A DNA stretch of 64,000 bases from Jeotgalibaca ciconiae (GTDB taxonomy: Bacteria > Bacillota > Bacilli > Lactobacillales > Aerococcaceae). The translations under genes and the position numbers were made by a program. Below the pieces are notes generated by a model that saw nothing but the letters and a program-made list of their open reading frames with translations, did no database searches and was not told where the DNA came from. Position 1 is the stretch's first letter. Each line of letters starts with the position of its first letter. Where the stretch lies: assembly GCF_003955755.1 (NCBI RefSeq), contig NZ_CP034465.1, forward strand, positions 1,978,001-2,042,000, given 5' to 3'. Shown piece by piece: positions 9,346 to 17,196 of the stretch.

Positions 9346-9474
9346 ATTTAATGGAAGAATTTGAACTTGAAAAACATCACCGAGTAATGTGTTCGGCTAA
9401 AAGGTCTCCTCTATCTTTATGTGCGAAAATCCTTTATTCTATAGAAAAAGATAAATAAAGGAAGCGAAAGCATA

Positions 9475-10404
9475 GTGGAAGGAAAAAGAACACTCCAATT
9501 AATGGGGACAAAAATCCAACTTTGGGTAAGTCACGAGAACTATGAGGATTTGTTGGATGAGGCTGAAAAAAAACTCATTTCCTATGAGCAGCGATTCAGT
9601 GCCAATGACTCCTCTTCTGATTTGATGAAAGTGAACCGAGCTGCCGGAGTATCGCCGGTTCATGTGGATCAGGAATTGTTTGAGTTAATTTCTATCGGAA
9701 AGAGACAGAGCCTTATTAAAGGAAGTTCGCTAAATATTGCGATTGGTCCTCTGATTCAAGCGTGGCGTATTGGCTTTCAAGATGTTCATTATCCAGGTGA
9801 TTCAAAGATTCAAGAACTTTTGAAAATTATTAATCCGCAGAAAATCCAACTTTCTGAAACAGAACAAACAGTCTTTCTTGAAGAAAAAGGAATGGCCATT
9901 GATTTAGGAGCACTTGCGAAAGGGTACTTTGCAGATAACATAATTGCTTTTTTCAGACAGCAGGGAGCTCGAGGAGCTTTTATTGATTTAGGAGGAAATG
10001 TGCTGACATATGGAGTAACCCCAACTCAAAGTCACCAATGGCGAATAGGGATCCAAAATCCGTTTTTACCTAGAGGAAATTATGCAGCAGCAGTCGATGT
10101 TAGAAATCAATCGATAGTAACTTCAGGAATCTACGAGCGCAGCTTTGAATGGAATAATCGAACCTATCACCATATTTTTAACAGCCAGACTGGTTATCCT
10201 ATTCAAACAGATCTTGCCAGTATCACGATTATTTCTGACCAATCTTTGGATGGAGAAATTTGGACGACTCGTCTATTTGGGAAAAAGGCCACGACAATCA
10301 TTGCGGAAATCAATCAGATTCCTGATCTTGAAGGGATTGTCATTACTACGCAAGGAGAACTAGCCTACTCAAAAGGATTGGTAGATCGCATCCATCTTTT
10401 TTGA
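9475..10404 (+). CDS. apbE: FAD:protein FMN transferase (ApbE family)
   Basis: ApbE enzymes use FAD to attach FMN covalently to Thr or Ser of target flavoproteins. The product has 309 residues. Recognisable motifs are DLGALAKGYFAD, GGNV, TSGIYERSFEW and HHIFNSQTGYPI, which form the FAD and metal site. A GTG start at 9475 follows AAAGGAAG by about ten bases. There is no lipobox or signal peptide, so it works in the cytoplasm. That fits the target four genes away at 12391, a cytoplasmic reductase whose FMN_bind domain carries a flavinylation motif. A convergent LysR gene lies between them. Confidence 0.9.
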   Translation: MEGKRTLQLMGTKIQLWVSHENYEDLLDEAEKKLISYEQRFSANDSSSDLMKVNRAAGVSPVHVDQELFELISIGKRQSLIKGSSLNIAIGPLIQAWRIGFQDVHYPGDSKIQELLKIINPQKIQLSETEQTVFLEEKGMAIDLGALAKGYFADNIIAFFRQQGARGAFIDLGGNVLTYGVTPTQSHQWRIGIQNPFLPRGNYAAAVDVRNQSIVTSGIYERSFEWNNRTYHHIFNSQTGYPIQTDLASITIISDQSLDGEIWTTRLFGKKATTIIAEINQIPDLEGIVITTQGELAYSKGLVDRIHLF

Positions 10405-10435
10405 CAGCGCATTTGACCTAGTTATCCCCAAAAAT

Positions 10436-10517
10436 AAAGTACAGCGGCAAAAATCGCTCTGTACTTTCTAAAAAGGGCAAAAAGTAAAGTACAGCAGCGA
10501 AAATTGCCCTGTACTTT
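10436..10517. repeat. R5 tandem AAAGTACAG hairpins
   Basis: Two palindromes of the form AAAGTACAG, 14-base loop, CTGTACTTT, lie at 10436-10467 and 10486-10517, exactly 50 bases apart. The stems are identical, the loops differ (GCGGCAAAAATCGCT against a CAGCGAAAATTGCC type). Related palindromes are at 61042-61081 and, decayed, near 19035-19108. They lie between convergent genes and could act as extra terminators. Confidence 0.8.
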
Positions 10518-10528
10518 CTCAAAGCAGT

Positions 10529-10576
10529 AAAAAGAGACAACACAGCGTAAGAAATTCGTTTGTGTTGTCTCTTTTT
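10529..10576. terminator. Bidirectional terminator between apbE and the LysR gene
   Basis: A 16-base arm (AAAAAGAGACAACACA, 10529-10544) pairs perfectly with 10561-10576, leaving T-runs on both strands. It serves the convergent apbE and lysR genes. Confidence 0.92.
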
Positions 10577-10585
10577 CACATTCCT

Positions 10586-11533
10586 TCACTGATCTAACTC
10601 ATCCTCATGTAAGTTAAACTGCAGATGATCCATAAAGGCTGCAATCAGCTTCTCCTCATCTGAATTCAATGTTTTATTTGCAGAGTGGGCGATAAAATAA
10701 TCAAGAGAAATAAAGTCTAAGGGCATCGGATAGATATTGAAGCGATTATTTGTTTCACCAAGAGGAACACTTTCTGGAACAAATGTAACTCCAAGATTTT
10801 CTTTGGCCAGTTCAGCAACAGTAAAGATATTATTACTTTCCAAGATAATATCCGGCTGTATATTCAACTTTTTCACCAGATAATCAACTTGACGACGAAT
10901 CGCAGAACCATGTGTTGTTAGCACCAATTTCTCTTGAAGCAGTTTTTTTAGAGAAATGCTTTGCGGATTTAAGAAATATTCTCCTTCTTGATAAACGCTG
11001 GCAGATTCTGGAATAATCGCAAAGTAGCGATGTTTGCCACGTGAATAGATCGTTAAATTTGGTGATAGTGCCTCGGGATTTTGACCAATAAAAAAATCTA
11101 ATTCACCATTTAAAGCTTTTTGCTCGTTATAGTGAGGAAATTCTTCATGCAATTCGATGTGTACTTGCGGATACTCTTTTAGATACTCCGGCAGAAACAA
11201 AGGCAATAAATAAGTTCCTAAACTGGAGAGAATACCGATGCGAATCACAGTTTGTTCAGTGGACGAATATTTCGCAATCCGTTTACGAAAAACATCTTGT
11301 TCATTTTCTAACGAACTGAGATAACGATAATATTCTCTTCCTGCTTCTGTTAATTGGAGAGGGGATGACTGGCGATTGATAATCGCAATCCCAAGATTTT
11401 TTTCGACCCTTTTAATCACTTGAGTCAAATAAGGTTGAGAAATATACAATTCCTTAGCTGCTTTTGTGTAATTACCTTGTTTTAGTAGGGTATTTAAATA
11501 TTGCAACATCTCTGGCGAGTTCATTTCGGTCAT
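10586..11533 (-). CDS. LysR-family regulator of the flavin reductase cluster
   Basis: A 315-residue LysR-type regulator: N-terminal winged helix (residues 7-65, with KAAKELYISQPYLTQVIKRV as the recognition region) and a substrate-binding effector domain from about residue 95. The start follows AGGAGG on the minus strand by eight bases. It is transcribed away from the reductase operon starting at 11768, the classical arrangement of a LysR activator and its target. In the hcr locus of Lactiplantibacillus plantarum a LysR gene (hcrR) is in the same place. The effector is likely the carboxylic substrate of the reductase; this is inferred. Confidence 0.9.
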   Translation of the reverse strand: MTEMNSPEMLQYLNTLLKQGNYTKAAKELYISQPYLTQVIKRVEKNLGIAIINRQSSPLQLTEAGREYYRYLSSLENEQDVFRKRIAKYSSTEQTVIRIGILSSLGTYLLPLFLPEYLKEYPQVHIELHEEFPHYNEQKALNGELDFFIGQNPEALSPNLTIYSRGKHRYFAIIPESASVYQEGEYFLNPQSISLKKLLQEKLVLTTHGSAIRRQVDYLVKKLNIQPDIILESNNIFTVAELAKENLGVTFVPESVPLGETNNRFNIYPMPLDFISLDYFIAHSANKTLNSDEEKLIAAFMDHLQFNLHEDELDQ

Positions 11534-11731
11534 CCAACGATCCTCCTATTTTCTTTGCTTCATTATAACAAATTAGTTATCGAATGATAATTAAATAAAT
11601 ATTTCACAAAGTATCTTTTTTTGGATACAATCATAATCATAAAGATTGAAAACATAATATTCCTTTATGTGGATAGATTCACGGAAAAGATTTTCCAAAA
11701 CTACATTCAATCTTATCTTTTTTTAGATTAC

Positions 11732-11751
11732 ATTGTGCGATAGCGCACAAT
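11732..11751 (+). promoter_or_regulatory. 20-bp perfect palindrome in the reductase leader
   Basis: ATTGTGCG and CGCACAAT flank an ATAG centre, directly before the AGAGGAG ribosome site of the first reductase gene. It may be an operator for a dimeric regulator or a leader hairpin that affects translation. The 11534-11731 stretch also has two similar T-rich segments, ATCTTTTTTTGGATACAAT (about 11611) and ATCTTTTTTTAGATTACAT (about 11716), which look like a duplicated promoter or LysR site. Confidence 0.55.
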
Positions 11752-11767
11752 AAGAGGAGCGGTTTTA

Positions 11768-12394
11768 ATGAAATTAATCGGAATTGTTGGAACAAACTCG
11801 AACCAGTCAACTAATCGGAGGTTATTGCAGTTTATACAGAAGTCTTTTTCCGAAAAAGCTGACATTGAAATTTGTGAAATAAAAGATTTACCAGCATTTA
11901 ATGAACCCAAGGAGCACACAGCCCCATCGGAGGTAAAAAAATTATCCGATAAAATTGAAGCGGCTGATGGTGTCATCATTAGTACACCGGAATATGACCA
12001 TACGATCCCTGCAGCACTAAAAAGCGTCCTGGAGTGGTTATCTTATACAACCCGTCCATTAATTGACAAACCAGTAATGGTAGTGGGAGCCTCTCATGGT
12101 TCATTAGGCTCTTCAAGAGCTCAAGCTCATCTACGTCAGATTTTGGACGCACCGGAATTGAAAGCTCGTATCATGCCAAGCGCTGAGTTCTTACTAGGAA
12201 ATTCTCTGGCTGCTTTTGATGAATCAGGAAACATGATTAGTGAAGACAAAAAGCAAGAATTAACGGAGTGCTTTGAAGAATTTTTGATGTTTGTAAAATT
12301 AACCAATCAATTACTCGAAGAACACGATTTTACAACAAGCAAGAAGAAAAAGTTTACTTGGGAACAGGCTGCGGATGGAGGAAATAACGAATGA
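11768..12394 (+). CDS. NADPH-dependent FMN reductase family protein (HcrA-like)
   Basis: A 208-residue flavodoxin-fold protein of the NADPH-dependent FMN reductase family. It starts [20 protein letters not shown] (FMN phosphate loop) and has [20 protein letters not shown] and [20 protein letters not shown], typical of azoreductase-like quinone and FMN reductases. GAGGAG precedes the ATG. Its stop overlaps the next ATG by four bases (ATGA), implying coupled translation. It is clearly homologous to the first 185 residues of that next protein, so the two arose by duplication. It may pass electrons from NAD(P)H to the large subunit or help form a complex. Confidence 0.85.
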   Translation: MKLIGIVGTNSNQSTNRRLLQFIQKSFSEKADIEICEIKDLPAFNEPKEHTAPSEVKKLSDKIEAADGVIISTPEYDHTIPAALKSVLEWLSYTTRPLIDKPVMVVGASHGSLGSSRAQAHLRQILDAPELKARIMPSAEFLLGNSLAAFDESGNMISEDKKQELTECFEEFLMFVKLTNQLLEEHDFTTSKKKKFTWEQAADGGNNE

Positions 12395-14817
12395 AATTTA
12401 TTGGAATTGTTGGAACGAATGCTAAAACTTCCTATAATCGAATGCTTTTGCAATTTATGAAAGAACATTTTAAGAAACAAGCGGAAATTGAAATCATGGA
12501 ATTAACAGAAGTTCCGATGTTTAATGAATCAGAAGATCAAACGGATAGTGATGTTATTCAACTATTCAATTCAAAAATTATGGAAGCAGACGGGGTAATT
12601 ATTGCAACTCCAGAGCACAATCATTCTATCCCATCAGCTTTGAAAAGTATTCTCGAATGGTTGTCTTTCAACTTGCATCCATTTGACGGGAAACCAGTGA
12701 TGATTGTTGGAGCTTCTTACGACGTACAAGGTTCTTCGCGAGCGCAGCTTCATCTACGCCAAGTGCTGGACGCACCTGGAGTGAACGCAACGGTTATGCC
12801 GGGATCTGAATTTTTATTAGGGCGTGCTCATCAAGCATTTGATAAGGACGGAAATTTAAAGGATGAACGTACGATTGATTTCTTGGAAAGCTGTTTCTGG
12901 CGCTTTTTACGTTTCACAAAAGTAGCGAATCTTTTGAATGTTCCCGAAGAAGTAACATTCGAAGCTGGGGACTTTACGGTTACCGCTCCTGGACACAATG
13001 GCGATTTGCCAATGGTGGTTACATTATCAAAAGATCGCATTGAAAATATCGAAATCGATACATCTGGTGAGTCGGAAGGAATCGCTGATGTGGTGTTTAC
13101 CCGCATTCCTCAACAAATCATTGAAGGTCAAACGTTGAATGTGGATGTGTTATCCGGCGCTTCCGTTACCAGTAATGGTGTTATAGATGGCGTTGCGAAA
13201 GCAGTCAAACTGGCTGGCGCAAATCCTGATATTTTGCGTAAACGTCCAAAAGCTCCGAGTGCAACTGACACAGAAGACATTGAATATACCACTGATGTAG
13301 TAGTAGTCGGTGCCGGCGGAGCAGGCTTAACAGCTGCAGCAACCATTTTACAAGAAGGAAAAAAAGTAATCGTAGTGGAAAAGTTCCCAGCAGTTGGTGG
13401 TAACACGGTTCGTACAGGCGGCCCTATGAATGCTGCGAACCCAGAATGGCAAAATGCTTTTTCTGAAATACCTGGAGAACGTCATACATTAGAAGAAATG
13501 ATTGCAATCGACGAAAGTGAAATTGATGCAGAATACCTTGATGATTTTAAAAAGTTAAAAGAAGAAATAACGGCTTATCTGACAGAGAATGAGCCAAAAA
13601 AAGGCTACTTGTTTGATTCTGAACTGTTCTACCGGATGCAGACTTATCTTGGAGGAAAGCGTACGGACCAAGAAGGAAATATGATTTATGGACAATATGA
13701 TTTAGTGAAAATATTGACAGGAAAATCTCTTGAATCCGTTAAATGGTTGGAATCAATCGGGGTAGAGTTTGATAAAAAAGAAGTGACGATGCCGGTTGGA
13801 GCTTTGTGGCGTCGTGGACATAAACCGCTAAAAAATGAAGGTTATGCTTTTGTTTCAGCCTTACAAAATTTCGTGGAAAAGAATGGCGGACAAATCATTA
13901 CCGATACAGCAGTTAAAGAACTGATTATAGAAGATGGTGTGAGCGGAGTGATCGGAGAAGGGTCGAACGGTCAAAAAGTAACCGTACATGCAGATGCAGT
14001 CATTTTGGCATCAGGCGGATTCGGTGCAAATACGAAAATGTTAAAAGAATATAATACCTATTGGACTGAAATCGAAGACGATATCAAGACTTCTAATTCA
14101 CCAGCAATTACAGGTGATGGAATTATTCTTGGCCAAAGCGCAGGAGCAGATTTGGTAGGGATGGGATTCTCTCAAATGATGCCGGTCTCCGATCCAGAAA
14201 CAGGGGCGTTATTCAGTGGTTTGCAAGTACCACCTCAAAACTTTGTTATGGTTAATCAAAAAGGAAAACGTTTTGTGAATGAATACGGAAGTCGTGATAC
14301 TTTGACTCAAGCAGCCATTGATAATGGCGGGTTATTCTACCTAATTGCTGATGATGAAATCAAAAAGACTGCCTATAATACTACCCAAGAAAAAATTGAT
14401 AAACAAGTCGAAAACGGTACTTTATTCCGTGCTGATACATTAGAAGAATTAGCAGAACAATTGGCTATGGATCCTGTCATCCTAACAGATACCATCGATA
14501 AGTATAATTCTTATGTGGATGCTGGTAACGATCCTGATTTTGGTAAAAGTGCTTTTGACTTAAAAGTAGAAAAAGCGCCTTTCTACGCAACACCTAGAAA
14601 GCCAGCAGTACATCATACAATGGGTGGATTAAAAATAGATACAAAAACGCATGTCCTTAATGGAAAAGGAGAACAAATTGCTGGTTTATATGCCGCTGGA
14701 GAAGTAGCAGGTGGAATCCACGCAGGAAATCGTCTAGGCGGGAATTCATTGACAGATATTTTCACTTTTGGTCGAATCGCCGGTAAAGCAGCCGTTGAAG
14801 AAAGAACCAACAAATAA
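12391..14817 (+). CDS. Three-domain flavoprotein reductase (FMN reductase + FMN_bind + FRD-like FAD domain; HcrB-like)
   Basis: An 808-residue cytoplasmic ene-reductase candidate. Residues 1-185 are an NADPH:FMN reductase domain; about 195-275 an FMN_bind domain with [13 protein letters not shown], where Ser258 takes the place of the usual flavinylated Thr; from about 300 a fumarate-reductase-type FAD domain with GAGGAG at 307-312, [10 protein letters not shown] (Arg635, the likely proton donor), HHTMGG (His741-742) and GNRLGGNS (Arg781). The positions that hold the second carboxylate of fumarate in flavocytochrome c (HPT and TE motifs) read QMMP and FSGL, so a mono-carboxylate such as an acrylate or cinnamate is more likely than fumarate. 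NAD(P)H electrons would enter at the first domain. Architecture and gene order match HcrB of Lactiplantibacillus. Confidence 0.85.
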   Translation: MKFIGIVGTNAKTSYNRMLLQFMKEHFKKQAEIEIMELTEVPMFNESEDQTDSDVIQLFNSKIMEADGVIIATPEHNHSIPSALKSILEWLSFNLHPFDGKPVMIVGASYDVQGSSRAQLHLRQVLDAPGVNATVMPGSEFLLGRAHQAFDKDGNLKDERTIDFLESCFWRFLRFTKVANLLNVPEEVTFEAGDFTVTAPGHNGDLPMVVTLSKDRIENIEIDTSGESEGIADVVFTRIPQQIIEGQTLNVDVLSGASVTSNGVIDGVAKAVKLAGANPDILRKRPKAPSATDTEDIEYTTDVVVVGAGGAGLTAAATILQEGKKVIVVEKFPAVGGNTVRTGGPMNAANPEWQNAFSEIPGERHTLEEMIAIDESEIDAEYLDDFKKLKEEITAYLTENEPKKGYLFDSELFYRMQTYLGGKRTDQEGNMIYGQYDLVKILTGKSLESVKWLESIGVEFDKKEVTMPVGALWRRGHKPLKNEGYAFVSALQNFVEKNGGQIITDTAVKELIIEDGVSGVIGEGSNGQKVTVHADAVILASGGFGANTKMLKEYNTYWTEIEDDIKTSNSPAITGDGIILGQSAGADLVGMGFSQMMPVSDPETGALFSGLQVPPQNFVMVNQKGKRFVNEYGSRDTLTQAAIDNGGLFYLIADDEIKKTAYNTTQEKIDKQVENGTLFRADTLEELAEQLAMDPVILTDTIDKYNSYVDAGNDPDFGKSAFDLKVEKAPFYATPRKPAVHHTMGGLKIDTKTHVLNGKGEQIAGLYAAGEVAGGIHAGNRLGGNSLTDIFTFGRIAGKAAVEERTNK

Positions 14818-14849
14818 ACCAAGCATTCGCTTTGAAAATGGAGGAAAAC

Positions 14850-16082
14850 ATGAATCAGAACATAAATCGTTGGCAAGTATTGGCAGCCTCAACAGCCGTA
14901 CTGCTATGTACCGGTGCAATCTATGCTTTTAGTGTATTTGCAGGACCATTAAGTGCTTTAAAGGGATGGAGTATGGCGGAGATCATGTTGGCATTTACGA
15001 TTAACTCTGCCATCAGTCCGATTCCCATGATTTTAGGCGGCTTTTTGACAGACAAAGGTTGGTCTAAAGCAACCATTACATTAGGCGGTTTGCTATTTGG
15101 TCTGGGATTTTTCTTGACCGGATTAGCAACCACTCCAGCCATGCTCTATCTTACATATGGAGTAATTGGAGGAATCGGCCAAGGTTTGGCTTATTCAGGA
15201 GGGCTTAGCAATACCATTAAATTGTTTCCCGATAAGAAAGGTTTAGCATCGGGCATAATCACAGCCGGAATGGGCGGCGCAGCAATTATTGCCGCACCGA
15301 TTGGAAATTATTTAATAGAATCATACGATGTTGCTTCTGCCTTCCGTATTCTTGGAGTTGTTTACCTTGTCATTGTTGCAGCAGCTAGTTTCTTTATTAA
15401 AGCTGCACCAATTGGGTATCAACCAGCAGGCTGGACACCGCCTGTACAAGAAGGGAAAAATACAGGCAGCAAAAATTGGCAACAGATGCTTCAATCGCCA
15501 TACTTCTACTTGATTTTCTTTATGTTATTTACGGGAGCTTTTTCAGGCTTAATGATCGCTTCAAATGCAGCGGTTATCGGCCAAGAAATGTTTGGTTTGA
15601 CCGCCGCTATCTCTGCTTTTTATGTTAGTTTATATTCTTTCAGCAATTGTACAGGGCGTGTGGTTTGGGGAACAATCTCTGATAAACTTGGACGTAATAA
15701 TACCTTGAACATCATCTTTGGCATGATTATCGTAGCCTTTGTTCTTTTGGTAATTGTCTCTTCTCCACTAGGATTTGCGATTGGAATTATTATTCTGGGA
15801 CTTTGCTTCGGTGGTGTCATGGGAGTCTTTGCTCCACTTGTGATGGAAAACTTTGGGGCTCTTAACCAAGGAGTCAATTATGGTATTGTCTTTTGTGGTT
15901 ATTCTGCAGCTGCCTTGTTCGGACCTAGAGTAGCAACAAGCATGGCTTCTGCCAACAATGGTAATTTCACGAACGCATTCTATGTGGCAATCCTGATTGC
16001 TTTAGTAGGTCTTGTATTGAATGTCTTATATATTCAAATGAAAAAAGCAGGACAAGCCAGCCTTGGCTCGAAAAAAATTTAA
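14850..16082 (+). CDS. MFS transporter of the OFA (oxalate/formate antiporter) family
   Basis: A 410-residue protein with about 12 membrane segments; the opening NRWQVLAASTAVLLCTGAIY and the GGIGQGLAYSGG and GRVVWGTISDKLGR loops are typical of OFA-family carboxylate transporters. The ATG at 14850 is chosen because GGAGG lies five bases upstream; an in-frame TTG at 14832 has no site. It directly follows the reductase gene and probably imports the carboxylic acceptor and/or exports the reduced product. In the hcr locus of Lactiplantibacillus the third gene also encodes a transporter. Confidence 0.85.
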   Translation: MNQNINRWQVLAASTAVLLCTGAIYAFSVFAGPLSALKGWSMAEIMLAFTINSAISPIPMILGGFLTDKGWSKATITLGGLLFGLGFFLTGLATTPAMLYLTYGVIGGIGQGLAYSGGLSNTIKLFPDKKGLASGIITAGMGGAAIIAAPIGNYLIESYDVASAFRILGVVYLVIVAAASFFIKAAPIGYQPAGWTPPVQEGKNTGSKNWQQMLQSPYFYLIFFMLFTGAFSGLMIASNAAVIGQEMFGLTAAISAFYVSLYSFSNCTGRVVWGTISDKLGRNNTLNIIFGMIIVAFVLLVIVSSPLGFAIGIIILGLCFGGVMGVFAPLVMENFGALNQGVNYGIVFCGYSAAALFGPRVATSMASANNGNFTNAFYVAILIALVGLVLNVLYIQMKKAGQASLGSKKI

Positions 16083-16201
16083 GAAATCACTTGATCGATT
16101 TAGAGTTACTTTTCAAAATAGCTAGTAATGTTCACCAAAGCGCTTTGTTGGAAGATTAATCTTGTTTCTTGTATGGTAAGGATAGAAGAAAGGTGGTTAA
16201 T

Positions 16202-16840
16202 ATGAAAAATTGGAAAAACCTGATGTTGTCAGGTATGGCTATTTTTGTACTGTCCTCCTGTGGTAATGATAATGGCGATGTTCAGCAGGGAACTGCAGAA
16301 GAAAGTGAAAGTCGTTCATCAGAAAGCATTCCCGCTTCTAGTCAACAAGAGAGTAGTGCAAGTACAACTGAATCTTCTAGCTCTGAACAAAATAGTCAAG
16401 CGGCTGACTCGACGACAGTAGATGTTTCTATGCAAGAGGCCGTTGATATTTATCTGAATGAATATCCGAATGCCCAAATAGAAGAGATTGAATTTGAGAA
16501 AGAGCATGGACGATGGATTTATGAGATTAGCGGTGCATTAGGTGATCGAGAGTATGAATTGGAGATCGATGCCGAAAGCGGAGAAATAGTAGACCGCGAT
16601 GAAGACGATCTGGATCAAAACAATCGCTATCTGAATTTGGATAATATCATTGATCCCACAGAAGCTGTAGAAATTGCCCTTCAAGAAATTGGAGAGGACG
16701 CTATCCTTGATGGATGGGAATTAGAAGTAGAGACACACAACGGACAAGATGTTCCTGTGTATGAAATAGAATTTTCTAATGACAATCGCGAAGTTGATGT
16801 CCATGGTGAAACAGGAGAAATACTGGAAATCGACCATTAA
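16202..16840 (+). CDS. PepSY-domain lipoprotein
   Basis: A 212-residue surface lipoprotein: basic start, hydrophobic core, lipobox LSSC with Cys20, then a Ser/Glu-rich linker to about residue 70 and two PepSY-like units (AVDIYLNEYPNAQIEEIEFE near 80 and AVEIALQEIGEDAI near 155). The start ATG at 16202 follows AAAGGTGG; an upstream in-frame codon at 16169 has no site. PepSY lipoproteins often modulate proteases or accompany redox proteins; the role here is unknown. It is preceded by the palindrome CAAAGCGCTTTG (16136-16147), a poor cre match, and followed by a strong terminator. Confidence 0.82.
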   Translation: MKNWKNLMLSGMAIFVLSSCGNDNGDVQQGTAEESESRSSESIPASSQQESSASTTESSSSEQNSQAADSTTVDVSMQEAVDIYLNEYPNAQIEEIEFEKEHGRWIYEISGALGDREYELEIDAESGEIVDRDEDDLDQNNRYLNLDNIIDPTEAVEIALQEIGEDAILDGWELEVETHNGQDVPVYEIEFSNDNREVDVHGETGEILEIDH

Positions 16841-16856
16841 TTATATATTATAGTAG

Positions 16857-16894
16857 AAAAGCAGAATTCCTTGCGAGGATTTCTGCTTTTTTTA
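16857..16894 (+). terminator. Terminator of the PepSY lipoprotein gene
   Basis: AAAGCAGAATTCCT pairs imperfectly with AGGATTTCTGCTTT around TGCG, followed by T7. Confidence 0.88.
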
Positions 16895-16940
16895 ATAGAC
16901 AAGGAGATCGGTTTCTGCCTTTTCACAGCTCATATTCGTG

Positions 16941-17090
16941 TTATTTCATCTACTGACGAGAGAGTTCGTACCCACTGGATGAGATAAGCAGCTAATATTG
17001 TCAAGTGAAGACCGCGCCGGATCCCCACTAAATGAGATTAGTCATTATTTTCATCCAGTGGGAGCATAAAGCCTTCTCACTAGATGAAAT
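16941..17090. repeat. R3 repeat, copy 1
   Basis: About 150 bases, the most diverged of three copies (others at 22286-22437 and 49588-49738). It holds several half-palindromes of the type CACT-N2-ATGAAAT in alternating orientation, for example TTTCATCTACTGA, CCACTGGATGAGAT, CCACTAAATGAGATTA, TTTTCATCCAGTGG and TCACTAGATGAAAT. It fills most of the 356-base gap between genes; a weak -10 (TATGAT, 17155-17160) precedes the SWIM gene. Confidence 0.8.
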
Positions 17091-17196
17091 CGTTAAAAGA
17101 GTGTCGTAGGAAAAACTGGATCAATAAATGACTTTCGACAACTAAAATCATGCTTATGATAAAATATTATTGTATAAATCGAAAGGAGCAATCCCA

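Noticed and set aside
9270-9458. 62-codon open frame across repeat R2 copy B
   Set aside because: It lies within a structured repeat, has no ribosome site and the equivalent frame is broken in other copies.
10436-10517. Possible minimal CRISPR array (two 32-bp units, 50-bp period)
   Set aside because: Each unit is a palindrome with variable loop rather than a constant repeat with unique spacer, only two units exist and there are no cas genes.
12391-14817. Plain fumarate reductase assignment
   Set aside because: The fumarate-specific HPT and TE motifs look replaced and the operon matches hydroxycinnamate reductase loci better.
16136-16147. CAAAGCGCTTTG as a cre site before the PepSY gene
   Set aside because: Palindromic, but only about 10 of 14 consensus positions agree; left as a possible operator.
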